A stretch of DNA of 64,000 bases from NCBI RefSeq assembly GCF_002727185.1, contig NZ_NIZW01000011.1, forward strand, positions 172,730-236,729, written 5' to 3'. Below are positions 33,642 through 43,287 of the stretch, in pieces; within the stretch, counting starts at the first letter, position 1; each line of letters opens with the position of its first letter. Under the pieces are notes generated by a model. That model searched no databases and was not told where the DNA came from. It saw only the letters and a program-made list of their open reading frames with translations. This DNA comes from Rhodopirellula bahusiensis (GTDB taxonomy: Bacteria; Planctomycetota; Planctomycetia; Pirellulales; Pirellulaceae). Made by a program: the position numbers and the translations under genes.

Positions 33642-35135
33642 ATGACCGCGTCCGAAGAATGTTTGAGTGTTCGGGCGACGCGGTGGGAAGATTGGCGAAT
33701 CACTTCGCGGCGATTGCTCATCTGCGGCGCCGCTCCGGAAACGATTCACTGGATCGATGGCCGGTCAAAGACGGCGCGAAAGCAATCGGACTTGTTCGGT
33801 GCGTCTGACATCGAGCATTCGACGCTTGGATCGAAGGCCGAGGCGGGGAACGACGAAGCAAACGCGAGTTCAGCCTCGCCGTTTCGTGTTCCCAAGCCAT
33901 TCTTGAATCTAGCACGTCAAGTCGCGTGTCATCGGTCGCCCGGGCGATGGGAACTGCTGTACCGGATACTGTGGCGAATCACCGGCGGCGAAAAGCACTT
34001 GCTGACCAATGCGGCTGATCGTGATGTTCACGCGGCGACGAAGCTTGAAAAGTCCGTCAGTCGTGACGCACACAAGATGAAAGCGTTCGTCCGTTTTCGC
34101 GAAATTCAGGACGAAGACGGGACTCGCTTTGTCGCTTGGCATCGGCCCGATCACTACACCCTGGGGCTGGTCGCGGACTTCTTCGCTCGAAGGTTCGATG
34201 TGATGCGTTGGGCGGTCCTCACGCCCGATGAGTCGGCGGTTTGGGATGGCAAACGATTGACGATGGGCGACGGGGCACCGCGCAGTGAAGCTCCTGAGGC
34301 GGACGAGTTGGAGGAGGTTTGGAAGACATACTACGCGAACATCTTCAACCCGGCTCGGATCAAGCTGAACGCGATGCGGGCGGAGATGCCCAAGAAGCAT
34401 TGGGCGACGATGCCGGAGACCGAGCTGATCGATGACTTGGTCCGGAACGCTCCGACACGAGTCGAGACGATGATTCGGCACGCTGAGGGCGGCGTGTCCG
34501 CCCGGCCGTTTCTGCCCGAGCTGTCAGGAAGCGACACGGCTGGTTCCATTGGACGACTGCGTGACGCGGCAGCGGTTTGCCAGGGATGTGACTTGCACGG
34601 ACCCGCGACGCAAACGGTGTTCGGTGTTGGCAACCCGAACGCAAAATTGGTCCTCGTGGGTGAGCAACCGGGCGATCGTGAGGATTTGGCGGGCGAGCCT
34701 TTTGTCGGTCCGGCCGGTCAATTGCTTCGCGAAACGCTTGCGGAAGTTGGTTTGGATCCGGCGGAGCTTTACATCACCAACTCGGTCAAACACTTCAAGT
34801 TCAAACCAACCGGCAAACGCAGATTGCACGTCAAACCTGCCGCCAGAGAAGTCGCGGCATGCCGGCCGTGGTTGGAAGCCGAGCTGGATGTCATTCGGCC
34901 GAAGATGGTCGTGGCTCTCGGGGCAACCGCCGCTGGAGTGTTGCTGGGTCCGGGATTTCGATTGTTGAAATCGCGAGGCCAGGTGCAGCGCTCGGATCAC
35001 GCGAAATGGACGATCGCGACGTATCATCCGTCCGCGATTTTGCGTGTGCCCAACGAGCAGACGCGTGAAACGATGCGCCGGGCATTGCTCGAAGATTTGC
35101 ACTTCGCCGCGGAACACTACCGGATGCTTCCGTGA
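33642..35135 (+). CDS. DUF4130-UdgX fusion, uracil-DNA binding/repair protein
   Basis: Residues 1-270 form the DUF4130 domain of the TIGR03915 type ([47 protein letters not shown]). Residues 290-497 are Udg[12 protein letters not shown] (Cys313/Cys316, Fe-S side), [20 protein letters not shown] (340-359), the R-loop KRRLH (392-396) and YHPSAILR (461-468). In Mycobacterium UdgX the loop histidine attacks the sugar after uracil release and traps the DNA covalently; here that residue is His396. The fusion places both domains in one chain. The usual radical-SAM partner gene is not adjacent. ATG 33642 starts 18 bases after the transporter. Confidence 0.88.
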   Translation: MTASEECLSVRATRWEDWRITSRRLLICGAAPETIHWIDGRSKTARKQSDLFGASDIEHSTLGSKAEAGNDEANASSASPFRVPKPFLNLARQVACHRSPGRWELLYRILWRITGGEKHLLTNAADRDVHAATKLEKSVSRDAHKMKAFVRFREIQDEDGTRFVAWHRPDHYTLGLVADFFARRFDVMRWAVLTPDESAVWDGKRLTMGDGAPRSEAPEADELEEVWKTYYANIFNPARIKLNAMRAEMPKKHWATMPETELIDDLVRNAPTRVETMIRHAEGGVSARPFLPELSGSDTAGSIGRLRDAAAVCQGCDLHGPATQTVFGVGNPNAKLVLVGEQPGDREDLAGEPFVGPAGQLLRETLAEVGLDPAELYITNSVKHFKFKPTGKRRLHVKPAAREVAACRPWLEAELDVIRPKMVVALGATAAGVLLGPGFRLLKSRGQVQRSDHAKWTIATYHPSAILRVPNEQTRETMRRALLEDLHFAAEHYRMLP

Positions 35136-35158
35136 CGATGTCGGGTTGGTGGGTTCGC

Positions 35159-37843
35159 TTAGAGGATCGCCAGTGGGTTGCGTTTGGCTTCCAGCGTTCC
35201 GCGAGTGACACCGACGCGGTTCTCGGCCGACAACGACTGCCAAACCTCTTGGCCTGGGATCTCACCCAACAACAGTCGGCGATACAAAGTCAGGATCGAT
35301 TCCGCCTCTTTCGCGTCTTCGCTCAGCAGTTCGACTCGGAACGATCCCACGCCGCGGGCCACCATGTCGCCGACGATCTCCGCACCGCTTTGTGGCGTCG
35401 CGTTGAACAACGTGTTTCGACAAGCGATGTCGGCCTGCAGGACGTGAAGCTTTCCAACACGGTCTCTCAATTGAACGACATGGCGATCACATGGTCGGCC
35501 GCAGTTTGTCTTGTTGGTGCCTGGTGACAGCACGCTGCAGAACACACAGTGCTCCATGTGGAACATGGGCATGTGTTGATGCAGAACCAGTTCCAACCAT
35601 TCCGCTGGCATCGAGCTGACCAACTGATCCAGTTGATCCGCGTTCAAATCGTAGGAGGCGGTGACACGCTGGACACCTTGATCGATCAACCATTCGGCCG
35701 ATCGATGATTCGCGACGTTGAGCGAGAAGTCAGCGATCGTGGGCAGGCCTGCTTCGATTCCCAATTGGACGGCGGCCAGATTTCGAGCCAACAGCCCCGA
35801 GGGACCTTGTTTGACGATCTGTTTCAGCAAACCCATCTCGCCGGGCTTCTGAATACGAAGCGAAGCGATCCAGACGTTCGCGTCGTGCTCAGCGCCCAAC
35901 GCGATCGCGGCCTTGTGGTCTCGCGGGTCATGAAAATCCGCGTAAATTCGCTCGGCCGACGCGGCGATCGCCCCTCGGACTTGATCGATGGTGCGACAAA
36001 GCACGGACAACTGCGGGGTTGGCTTCTGCGAATCCAAGGACACCGCTTCTTTGGCAATGGAAGCCACCAAATCGCGTCCAGCCGACAGACGAACCGTTCT
36101 TCGCGGCGGAGCGTGCAGTTGATCTTCGAGTTTTTCAACCAATTCGCGACGAAGCTGATTGAGTACGCCAAGAGGAACCATCGGTCCGCCGCTCAGATCG
36201 CTGGTCAAACGACCAAGGTGAAACGGGGTTCCGCCGAGACGTCCGAGTTTGTCCGCCAAGACCTCGTCGGTGATGGCGTGTTTGTTGGCGACGGCCAAGT
36301 CATCTTCGCCGATGATGTTTTCGGTGGTCGCGTGGTCGCCGTTGCCCAGCGTTGCATGCACTTCGACGGGGCTGCCGACATGCGCGACGACGTGAAGGTT
36401 GATTGACCGAGTCCGACGAGGCTTGCCACCGAATGTGGCGGCCAATCGTTTGTTCAGTTGAGGGTCATCGTTTTTGAAGACCGTCGCGCCGATTTCGATT
36501 CGCGAAAAATCGATTTCGTCTCGGCCGAAACCGATCCAAACGGTTTGATTGGGATCTACCTTTTTGAGTTTGTCGCTGGAGGCTTGCGACTCGGCCGCTT
36601 GTCGTTGGCGAGCTTGTTCCCAAGGATTTGTTGCGGGCTGTTCCGGCGACTTGGCTTGATCGGATTGGTGCGGACTTCCGTTTGATTCACTGTCCAATCG
36701 CAACGAATAGATTCGGCCGCCCTGGTGGTTGTCAGCGAATCCGCTGTCGAAGGCCTTCGTGCTGTTTGGGTCCACCGCGGATTCAATCGCCAAACCATCA
36801 CCCAGCGCGAGGGCGGCTTGCACATCGACCAAGATCGAATCGCGTCCGATCGCACGGACTTCGCCGAGCACGATGCCTTGCTTGGCCGATCGGATTCCGG
36901 GGACCAAACGCTTGTGATCGTTTCCTTCCAGCCAACCGGGTGTGAAGCCGCGTGAAAAGGAGAGTTCCATTTCGTGGCGAGCGTCTTCGCCGAGGTTCAC
37001 CTTGCCATCCGTGATGGCTTGATCGATCGCACGACGGTAGTGGCCGGTGATGTTGGCCACGTACTCGGGCGTCTTCAATCGTCCTTCGATCTTCAGACTG
37101 TTGACGCCGGCTTCGATCATGTCAGGGATCGCGGCGTATCCGGCCAAGTCCTGGGGGCTGAGCAAGTAGCGAACGTCGCCGAGTTCTTGATCGATTCCGT
37201 CGCAAACCAGATCGTACGGCAACCGGCAGGCTTGGGCACATTGACCGCGATTGGCACTGCGACCGCCGAGCGATTCGCTAGTGAGACATTGGCCGCTGTA
37301 AGCAACGCACAGCGCCCCGTGGATGAAGGCCTCGATTGGCATGTCCGTCTTCGAGCGAATCTGTTTGATTTCGCCGATCGATAATTCTCGGGCGACAACG
37401 ACGCGGGACAACTCGAGCGTCTTCGCTGCTGCGATCGTTTCCGAGCTGGTCAAACTCATTTGCGTCGACGCATGAATTTCCAGCTCCGGGCAAATTGCTC
37501 GGACGATGCGTGCGACGCCAAAGTCTTGGACCAGCACAGCATCCACACCAGCACTGGCGATTGCGTCGACGACTTCGACCAAATCGTTCAGTTCGTCGGG
37601 AAAGACCAGCGTGTTAAGCGTGACGTAGCCACGGACGCCTCGGAGGTGCAGTTTGCCCATCAGCGACGAGAGGTCGTTGACGCCAAAGTTGGCCGCTCGA
37701 TGGCGCGCGTTGAAACCTCGATCGAGACCGAAGTAAACGGCGTCGGCTCCGTTTTCGATGGCGGCGTGGACACAGTCCCAATTGCCGGCGGGAGCGAGCA
37801 ATTCGGGGGCGGAGACGGTGGAAGACAAAGAGGATTCGAGCAT
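35159..37843 (-). CDS. Peptidase U32 family protein (RlhA/TrhP-like)
   Basis: 894 residues. The catalytic-type U32 half begins PELLAPAGNWDCVHAAIENG, with DAVYFGL, HASTQMSLTS, VVVARELSIGEI and the signature HGALCVAYSGQC...RGQCAQAC, whose cysteines fit the Fe-S/prephenate-dependent hydroxylation enzymes RlhA and TrhP rather than a true protease. The C-terminal half (about 500-890) resembles the second U32 repeat with HMEHCVFC and NCGRPCDRH. A low-complexity Gln/Ser-rich insert (about 400-440) breaks the first half. ATG 37843 is preferred; the frame opens 21 residues earlier. The likely role is rRNA or tRNA hydroxylation. It is convergent with the UdgX gene. Confidence 0.82.
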   Translation of the reverse strand: MLESSLSSTVSAPELLAPAGNWDCVHAAIENGADAVYFGLDRGFNARHRAANFGVNDLSSLMGKLHLRGVRGYVTLNTLVFPDELNDLVEVVDAIASAGVDAVLVQDFGVARIVRAICPELEIHASTQMSLTSSETIAAAKTLELSRVVVARELSIGEIKQIRSKTDMPIEAFIHGALCVAYSGQCLTSESLGGRSANRGQCAQACRLPYDLVCDGIDQELGDVRYLLSPQDLAGYAAIPDMIEAGVNSLKIEGRLKTPEYVANITGHYRRAIDQAITDGKVNLGEDARHEMELSFSRGFTPGWLEGNDHKRLVPGIRSAKQGIVLGEVRAIGRDSILVDVQAALALGDGLAIESAVDPNSTKAFDSGFADNHQGGRIYSLRLDSESNGSPHQSDQAKSPEQPATNPWEQARQRQAAESQASSDKLKKVDPNQTVWIGFGRDEIDFSRIEIGATVFKNDDPQLNKRLAATFGGKPRRTRSINLHVVAHVGSPVEVHATLGNGDHATTENIIGEDDLAVANKHAITDEVLADKLGRLGGTPFHLGRLTSDLSGGPMVPLGVLNQLRRELVEKLEDQLHAPPRRTVRLSAGRDLVASIAKEAVSLDSQKPTPQLSVLCRTIDQVRGAIAASAERIYADFHDPRDHKAAIALGAEHDANVWIASLRIQKPGEMGLLKQIVKQGPSGLLARNLAAVQLGIEAGLPTIADFSLNVANHRSAEWLIDQGVQRVTASYDLNADQLDQLVSSMPAEWLELVLHQHMPMFHMEHCVFCSVLSPGTNKTNCGRPCDRHVVQLRDRVGKLHVLQADIACRNTLFNATPQSGAEIVGDMVARGVGSFRVELLSEDAKEAESILTLYRRLLLGEIPGQEVWQSLSAENRVGVTRGTLEAKRNPLAIL

Positions 37844-38150
37844 GGGTGAGAGTGTAACCGACGTCACCGAAATTCCAGAATGGAATTGCGTTCCGCGGCA
37901 CGTCATTCAAGACGCCGCATCGGTGCAAAGTGAAGACGAAGCCAAGAGCGAACGGGTCGCGAGCAGAATGATCTGCGGCAACGTCGCTGGGCATTGCAGG
38001 CTGGCTCCGCGTGAGAAGACGCGGGGTGGGAAAAGAAAAAGCCCCGGTCGCGGGAGACCGGGGCTTTCTGGGTCGTTCGTTGTGGGATTCGATGGGTGCG
38101 AGCGTTTCGCCTCTTAGTGCGGGCGTGCTGGCAACTTCGATTAGTCGAAC
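37844..38150. other. Spacer between the U32 gene and a small minus-strand gene
   Basis: About 300 bases containing the terminator at 38038-38067 and, beyond it, the presumed promoter of the U32 gene. No further gene seen. Confidence 0.4.
38038..38067 (-). terminator. Rho-independent terminator of the small gene at 38151
   Basis: A 12-bp perfect stem aaagccccggtc/gaccggggcttt with a 6-base loop. Read on the minus strand it is followed by ttctttt, a T-rich tail, and it lies about 84 bases beyond the stop of the 74-aa gene. Confidence 0.8.
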
Positions 38151-38375
38151 TTATTCGCGAGGGCGGATCGCGCCCGTCAGACCGCTGTAATCAACGCGGT
38201 CGGTCGTGTGCCAAAGGGGCTGGCCCAATTCAACACGACGACGCAGCACTTCGATTTTCTCTTGGCTGCCTGCAGGTGCATCCGTCGCAGTGAACATCTC
38301 GTCTTCATTGGGCACGAAATCTTCATCGTGGCCGTAGCGCAAGATTGCTTCGAATACGTTTTTGCAATGAGTCAT
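38151..38375 (-). CDS. Small conserved-looking protein, 74 aa
   Basis: MTHCKNVFEAILRYGHDEDF, then ATDAPAGSQEKIEVLRRRVELGQPLWH and VDYSGLTGAIRPRE. The sequence is soluble with helical segments and a conserved-looking C-terminus. My impression is that short proteins ending DYSGLTG are common in planctomycetes, but no function is known to me. It is followed by a strong terminator, supporting a real, separately transcribed gene. Confidence 0.65.
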   Translation of the reverse strand: MTHCKNVFEAILRYGHDEDFVPNEDEMFTATDAPAGSQEKIEVLRRRVELGQPLWHTTDRVDYSGLTGAIRPRE

Positions 38376-38847
38376 ACTATTCCGATTTTCTTCTGGGGGT
38401 CAGGAGCCATCCGAGCATCCTCGACGCCGCGTACAAACATTCGCTCTCAACCAAGTCCGTTCGTCGAAAGCATTTCACACGAAGGGATTATTCGTGTCGG
38501 ATTGCGTGGGTCAAGAAAATTCTGGAGGGGGCTTGCTCTTCCCAGCCGTTCCGGCGTACCCCGCGACGGTCGTCCATGACCCTAACGACCAGGCGAAGTT
38601 TTCCGGTCGCGGGTCAATCGACTTGCAAGATAGCGAATTGTGAAGATTGCAAGGGGGTTATCCCCAACCTAACAACTCCATGAAGGTTTCAAGAAGGCAC
38701 TTGGCAGGGTTGTTTTGAAACCGGTTTCGGCGTCAGAATGCTGCGGCGAAACGGCTCACGACATTGGAACGGTACAAACCTCACCATTCGATTGAGCCGC
38801 AAAAAAGTTTCAAAATATTTCTCTCGTTCCTCTTTGTAGCTTCCAAA
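38376..38847. other. Divergent intergenic region, about 470 bp
   Basis: No frame here resembles a protein. It separates the 74-aa gene from yjbQ. One 9-mer (ttatcccca) resembles a DnaA box, but it is alone. The 3' part is A/T-richer and probably includes the yjbQ promoter. Confidence 0.4.
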
Positions 38848-39282
38848 ATGTCGTACTGGATGCAGCGCGAACTGACTTTACCAGCCGTGCGCCGCGGATT
38901 TCACTTGGTCACTCGGCAACTTCTGCAGGCCATTCCGGAGGTGGCGGAGATCGAAGTTGGGTTGCTGCACGTCTTCATTCAGCACACCAGCGCTTCGCTC
39001 ACCATCAACGAGAACGCTGATCCGGATGTGCGAGTGGACTTCGAAACCGCGATGAATCATGCGGTGCCCGAATCGCTGCCTTATGTCCATACATTGGAAG
39101 GCCCCGATGACATGCCAGCTCACGTGAAAGCGTCGATGATGGGAAGTAGCGTCAGCGTCCCGATCAAGAACGGGCGTTTGAACGTGGGGACGTGGCAGGG
39201 CATCTATTTGTGTGAGCACCGCGACCGTGCTTCGGCCCGACAAGTCGTTTTGACGCTTCAGGGCAAGCGATCGGACACTTGA
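38848..39282 (+). CDS. yjbQ: YjbQ family (UPF0047) protein
   Basis: 144 residues with the full family pattern: LPAVRRGFHLVTRQL, LHVFIQHTSASLTINENADPDV (His and the acidic metal site), AHVKASMMGSSVSVPI and GTWQGIYLCEHRD at the end. YjbQ proteins are trimeric; E. coli YjbQ has weak thiamine phosphate synthase activity and its true role is unclear. ATG 38848 is chosen; the frame opens 28 residues earlier with unrelated text. It stands alone. Confidence 0.92.
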   Translation: MSYWMQRELTLPAVRRGFHLVTRQLLQAIPEVAEIEVGLLHVFIQHTSASLTINENADPDVRVDFETAMNHAVPESLPYVHTLEGPDDMPAHVKASMMGSSVSVPIKNGRLNVGTWQGIYLCEHRDRASARQVVLTLQGKRSDT

Positions 39283-39334
39283 GCTGAGAAGGCCCCGGAT
39301 GGAGCGAATTCGGCTGGAGCGAACCCGTATGAGC

Positions 39335-39721
39335 TCAGTTCGATTCAGTTGAGAACTCTTGCAGTTCTTCCAGCGACGCGAATTCGAGGGCTGAGATGTG
39401 CGTCGCTTCCAGGTGGACCTTTGGAGCCATTCCGGCGTCGTAGGCTTCCTTCCAACGAGCGGCGCAGAGGCACCATCGATCGCCCGGTTTCAGGCCTGGG
39501 AATTCGTACATCGGCATTGGGGTGCTGAGGTCGTTCCCGCGAGAGCGGCTGAAATCGAGGAAATCAGCTGTCATCTCCGCGCAAACGACATGCAACCCAA
39601 CGTCTTGTCCGCCGGTATTGCAACACCCGTCACGGTAGAAACCGGTCATGGGCTCCGTGTTGCAGACCGCCAAATCGGAACCCAATACATTCTTCGCGTT
39701 CGAGCGTTTTGGGGCAGGCAT
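39335..39721 (-). CDS. DUF2237 family protein
   Basis: 128 residues with the hallmarks of DUF2237: NVLGSDLAVCNTEPMTGFYRDG, GLHVVCAEMTADFLDFSRSRGNDL, FPGLKPGDRWCLCAARWKEA and VHLEATHISAL. The family is widespread and small, and its function is unknown. Conserved Cys residues and a Asp/His pattern could suggest metal binding. It is convergent with yjbQ, 52 bases apart. Confidence 0.9.
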   Translation of the reverse strand: MPAPKRSNAKNVLGSDLAVCNTEPMTGFYRDGCCNTGGQDVGLHVVCAEMTADFLDFSRSRGNDLSTPMPMYEFPGLKPGDRWCLCAARWKEAYDAGMAPKVHLEATHISALEFASLEELQEFSTESN

Positions 39722-40372
39722 GGGGCGAGTCCGTCAGGTTGGGTTCGGGCGTTCGAAAACGAGAGGCACGGAAGTGATCCGCTTCAATCGTGTCGCTCAG
39801 AGCGGTTTCCTTCAAGGGACGCTCATTTGGCCGGTTAAGTTCCCCATCATGGGGTCACAGCAAAATGCACACTGAACACCGCTGGCCAGCTTTTTGGGAA
39901 ACTCTGTCGATTGGGTGAAATCTTGGGTGAGAACCGTCCCATTCAGACAAGGTGGTCCGGAATGGCAAAGCGTTCCGATTGCAACGCTCCTAGCAGTCGA
40001 TCGCATTCTTCGCTGAATCTGACGCGAGTTAGCCGCCAATTGAGGGATTGGTACGTGGAAAGGAGTCCACCTCGGACGATTCGAGTTGCGGAAGGAAAAC
40101 CAAACCGAGCAATCGGTCTGGTCAACCAACTTCTCTCAATTCAGGTCCACCGTATTGAAATTTCGGCTGGGGTGTCGGGCGAGCGGTCAACGTTCACTCA
40201 ACTGATTGAGATCGACATGACATTTCGTGAGTGCCTCCCAGCGATTTGGGCCGGCAACTACTGGTCCTACTTGACTGTCATTTCGATCTTGGTCGGTCGC
40301 CTCTGTGGAAGACCCGATTTCGGCTAGGGCAGTTGCAATGAAGCACATTAGCGCACGCAGAAGGAGTCAAGG
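39722..40372. other. 650-bp region without a supported gene
   Basis: Frames of 105 codons (minus, 39812-40129) and 138 codons (plus, 39911-40327) overlap each other; neither has a family pattern and both have irregular composition, so neither is called. The end of the region holds the ribosome site (aaggag) of the BBP7-like gene, and probably its promoter. Confidence 0.45.
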
Positions 40373-42364
40373 ATGAAATTCAACGTCTTGCGAGCTGTCG
40401 CAGCCACCCTTTCCATGGGTGTTTGCACCATCGCCTCGGCACAGTACGGACCTGGTCAATACGGCGGACAACCCTACGCTGGTCCGACCAGCCAATTGGG
40501 TGTTCCTCAAACCCAAGCGGTTCAAACGTTTGGCGGCGGGAACTATCAGCAACCAAACGCGGGCGGCTACCAAGCTCCTGCGAAGTGGAACAACTTCGGC
40601 AACCAAAACAACGGCCCGCAATTGTTCCAGCCCGCTTCGACGGGTGGATACGACAACCAATTGCCACCACCGGAATCCATTCCGACGCCGGCTCCTTCTT
40701 ACGGCGAGCAATTGTCGGCTCCCGTGCAACAGCACGTTGCCCCGGCTCAGCCAGCACCGTCCTACTCTGCTCCCGCACCAGCCGCGACTGTGCATCAGCA
40801 CTCGTCGCACCAGCATTCCGCGGCTCCAGTTCAGCAATACTCGGCACCAGTCGAGTACAGCAGTGCTCCTGCTCCCGCTGGCGATTGCCAGTCATGTGCT
40901 CAACCCAGCCCGTACATGCAAGCTGCTTCGCAACCTTGGGAAGGTGCTTCGTACGCCGCTCAATCTTGTGGCATGCCATCAGCCGCTCCCGTGCGAGCAC
41001 CTTTGTTCCCATGGTTCGGTTCGTTTGAACTGTTGTTCTTCAACATGGATACGAATGGCAAAGACCGAAACATCGTTTCGCGTTACGACACCGCTGATCC
41101 AACTCGCCCCTACTTGCCTCTGATGGGCATCGGGTCGATCGAGCCAGACAACTCGTTGGGCTACAGCCTCACCGCCGGTCGCTACCTCGGATGTGGCCAG
41201 TACGGTTTGGGAGTGACGTACTTCAATTGGGATCCTGATTCCGAGATGTACAACTCGCCCGTCTACACGGCTGAGAACTCCATTGCCAATGGTGGCGGTG
41301 GCGGTGCACTGCGAGCATCAGGAATGCCGCAGTACAACGGTGCCCAGATGGCGTACAACTACGACAATGGTGGCGGTGTCTACAACGCTTTGAATGGGGG
41401 CGGCGCATACACCATTTACGACATCATCGATGGTCGTGCCGGTCAATCGGCGTTGGATGGAGGCGATACCAATGCCGCTCCTGGTGGTGCTGGTACGAAC
41501 TCGCTTGCAGAAGCGACTCAGTTCCGTGCACGTCGTGACGTTGATGTTCAAGGTTTGGAAGTCAACCTGTTCAGCTTCGGTTTGATGGGTGCTCAACGTG
41601 CTTCAGCCGCTTCTTGCGGAACTGGCATGGGCATGGGCCACAAACTGAAGAGCTTCATGGGAATGGGTGGCTATGGCGGAGTCGGCGGTTACGGCGGAGC
41701 CAGCTATGGTGGCTACGGCAGCTGCAACACCGGTGCTTGCCCACCGCAACAATGTGCTCCCTGTGGACCGCGTCACGGATACGGCGGAGCAGCCGGACCT
41801 CTGGTTCGTCCTTGCAACGGCAAAGTCCAAGTTGTCACCAGCCACGGCCTTCGTTGGTTCCAGTTCAAAGACAGCGTCGATTACGCCTACGATGTTGACG
41901 GACGAGCCGGCTACACGATGAACGACATCTACGACACGACCTCGACCGAGAACGATTTGTTCGGCTACCAGTTCGGCAGCCAACTGATCTACTGCTTGGG
42001 CAGCCGAGTCAACTTCAATGTTGGTGGCAAGTTCGGTCTCTACGGAAACCAAGCTGAGTTCCGTCATCGTTTGGGAACACAAGACACTGCTGCTGAACTG
42101 GCAGCGATGCCCGGCGAAATGATCAACTACGAAACCACCGACACCGTGTTGTCGACTTTGGGTGAGTTTGATCTGGGCCTCGGCGTCCGAGTCAGCAACT
42201 GCTGGACGGTTCGTGGTGGTTACCGAGTTCTCGGTGCAACTGGCTTGGCCATCGCCGACAACTATTCACGTGACTACAGCTCGGTCGCCTCGGCAAGTGC
42301 ATTGCACGCGGACAGCAGCCTGCTGCTTCACGGAGCCTACGTCGGAGCCAACTTCAACTGGTGA
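40373..42364 (+). CDS. BBP7-type outer-membrane beta-barrel protein
   Basis: 663 residues. The signal peptide MKFNVLRAVAATLSMGVCTI cleaves after ASA. Residues 25-205 are low-complexity Gln/Pro/Ala/Ser-rich with His-rich patches. From PLFPWFGSFELLFFNMDTNGKD the alternating hydrophobic strands of a beta barrel begin (SLGYSLTAGRYLGCGQYGLG; FDLGLGVRVSNCWTVRGGYR; LLLHGAYVGANFNW at the end, with terminal aromatic Trp). A Gly/Tyr-rich segment near 435-455 interrupts it. This matches BBP7-like barrels common in planctomycetes. A perfect aaggag precedes ATG 40373 and a strong terminator follows, so it is a highly expressed single-gene unit. Confidence 0.87.
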   Translation: MKFNVLRAVAATLSMGVCTIASAQYGPGQYGGQPYAGPTSQLGVPQTQAVQTFGGGNYQQPNAGGYQAPAKWNNFGNQNNGPQLFQPASTGGYDNQLPPPESIPTPAPSYGEQLSAPVQQHVAPAQPAPSYSAPAPAATVHQHSSHQHSAAPVQQYSAPVEYSSAPAPAGDCQSCAQPSPYMQAASQPWEGASYAAQSCGMPSAAPVRAPLFPWFGSFELLFFNMDTNGKDRNIVSRYDTADPTRPYLPLMGIGSIEPDNSLGYSLTAGRYLGCGQYGLGVTYFNWDPDSEMYNSPVYTAENSIANGGGGGALRASGMPQYNGAQMAYNYDNGGGVYNALNGGGAYTIYDIIDGRAGQSALDGGDTNAAPGGAGTNSLAEATQFRARRDVDVQGLEVNLFSFGLMGAQRASAASCGTGMGMGHKLKSFMGMGGYGGVGGYGGASYGGYGSCNTGACPPQQCAPCGPRHGYGGAAGPLVRPCNGKVQVVTSHGLRWFQFKDSVDYAYDVDGRAGYTMNDIYDTTSTENDLFGYQFGSQLIYCLGSRVNFNVGGKFGLYGNQAEFRHRLGTQDTAAELAAMPGEMINYETTDTVLSTLGEFDLGLGVRVSNCWTVRGGYRVLGATGLAIADNYSRDYSSVASASALHADSSLLLHGAYVGANFNW

Positions 42365-42417
42365 TCTTCGACGGCGTCCTAAGACGCTGAACGCGAAAGC
42401 AACCATCTGAACCGCCA

Positions 42418-42453
42418 AACGCCCTCGAATCGCTTTGATTCGGGGGCGTTTTT
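42418..42453 (+). terminator. Rho-independent terminator of the BBP7-like gene
   Basis: Inverted repeat aacgccctcgaatc/gattcgggggcgtt around the loop gcttt, followed by ttt, about 55 bases after the stop codon. Confidence 0.8.
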
Positions 42454-42581
42454 GCGTTTCGGACTTCGGTGGGGACAACAGCGAACTATACTTGCGGAGC
42501 CCGTTTCAGCGTTCCGACGCTCGATTGCGGACCTGAAATCCTGCTCCGATTCTCTCGCATTCCCGCCGGACGACCCAACAC

Positions 42582-43166
42582 GTGACCAAGGTTCTCTTGA
42601 CGGCTTTCGAGCCCTACGACCGCTGGCCGGACAATTCGAGCTGGATGAGCCTGATGGAACTGACGCACTGGTACGACGGGCCGGTGGAGTTGGTCACCCG
42701 GCGATACCCGGTCAATCTTCTGACGATGAGCGAACGGCTGCGAGCCGATTTGCAAGCCGGATACGACTTTGCGATCCATTGCGGCCAAGCTCCCGGTTCG
42801 ACGCACATGAGGCTGGAAAACGTGGGTCTGAATCTGCGGACCGACGGAACCGAGATTCTGCCGGACGCGCCCGCCGCCTACCGTTCTCAGCTGCCACTCT
42901 CGATTTCAGCCCAGAAAATTCGTGATGCGGGCATTCCCGCCGCGGTGTCGCATCACGCGGGTACATATCTCTGCAACGCCGCGTTGTACCTGAGTCATCA
43001 CTATTCAGCGGCGTTCAGCATGCGGACGCAGTCCTTGTTTGTGCACGTGCCTCTGGCCCCATCCCAGGTGGCTCGCGAAAATTCGGATTCACCCAGCATG
43101 AGCGTGCCGATGACCAGCGCCGCACTCGCAATTCTGATCCAAAGTCTGGTTGCATCGGCCAACTGA
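42582..43166 (+). CDS. pcp: Pyroglutamyl-peptidase I (peptidase C15)
   Basis: 194 residues from GTG 42582. Pcp removes N-terminal pyroglutamate from peptides. The C15 catalytic residues can be placed: Glu in RLENVGLN, Cys in HHAGTYLCNAALY, and His in FVHVPLAP. The start KVLLTAFEPYDRWPDNSS corresponds to the FGPF-type N-terminus, but the Gly-Pro of the usual LVTGFGPFG is changed to EPYD. Cytoplasmic, no signal peptide. It is preceded by the terminator of the barrel gene. Confidence 0.85.
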   Translation: MTKVLLTAFEPYDRWPDNSSWMSLMELTHWYDGPVELVTRRYPVNLLTMSERLRADLQAGYDFAIHCGQAPGSTHMRLENVGLNLRTDGTEILPDAPAAYRSQLPLSISAQKIRDAGIPAAVSHHAGTYLCNAALYLSHHYSAAFSMRTQSLFVHVPLAPSQVARENSDSPSMSVPMTSAALAILIQSLVASAN

Positions 43167-43287
43167 GGAAAAACCGCTGTCGAACTGGCCAACCAGCCAA
43201 AGCGGGAGATGACGATTACGGGGGGCAGCGACTATGATGGGTGACTTTGCAGCCCTCCATCTTCCTTCACGGTTCCGCACATTCACC

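Noticed and set aside
35159..37843. U32 gene as a collagenase-type protease
   Set aside because: The Cys-rich signature and DUF3656-like second half fit the RlhA/TrhP RNA hydroxylation group better; no protease motif was seen.
38640..38680. ttatcccca as a DnaA box and possible replication origin
   Set aside because: Single imperfect copy with no A/T-rich unwinding region, no dnaA or dnaN nearby, and mismatches to the TTATNCACA consensus.
39812..40327. Overlapping 105- and 138-codon frames upstream of the BBP7-like gene
   Set aside because: They overlap on opposite strands, have irregular composition and match no family; treated as intergenic.
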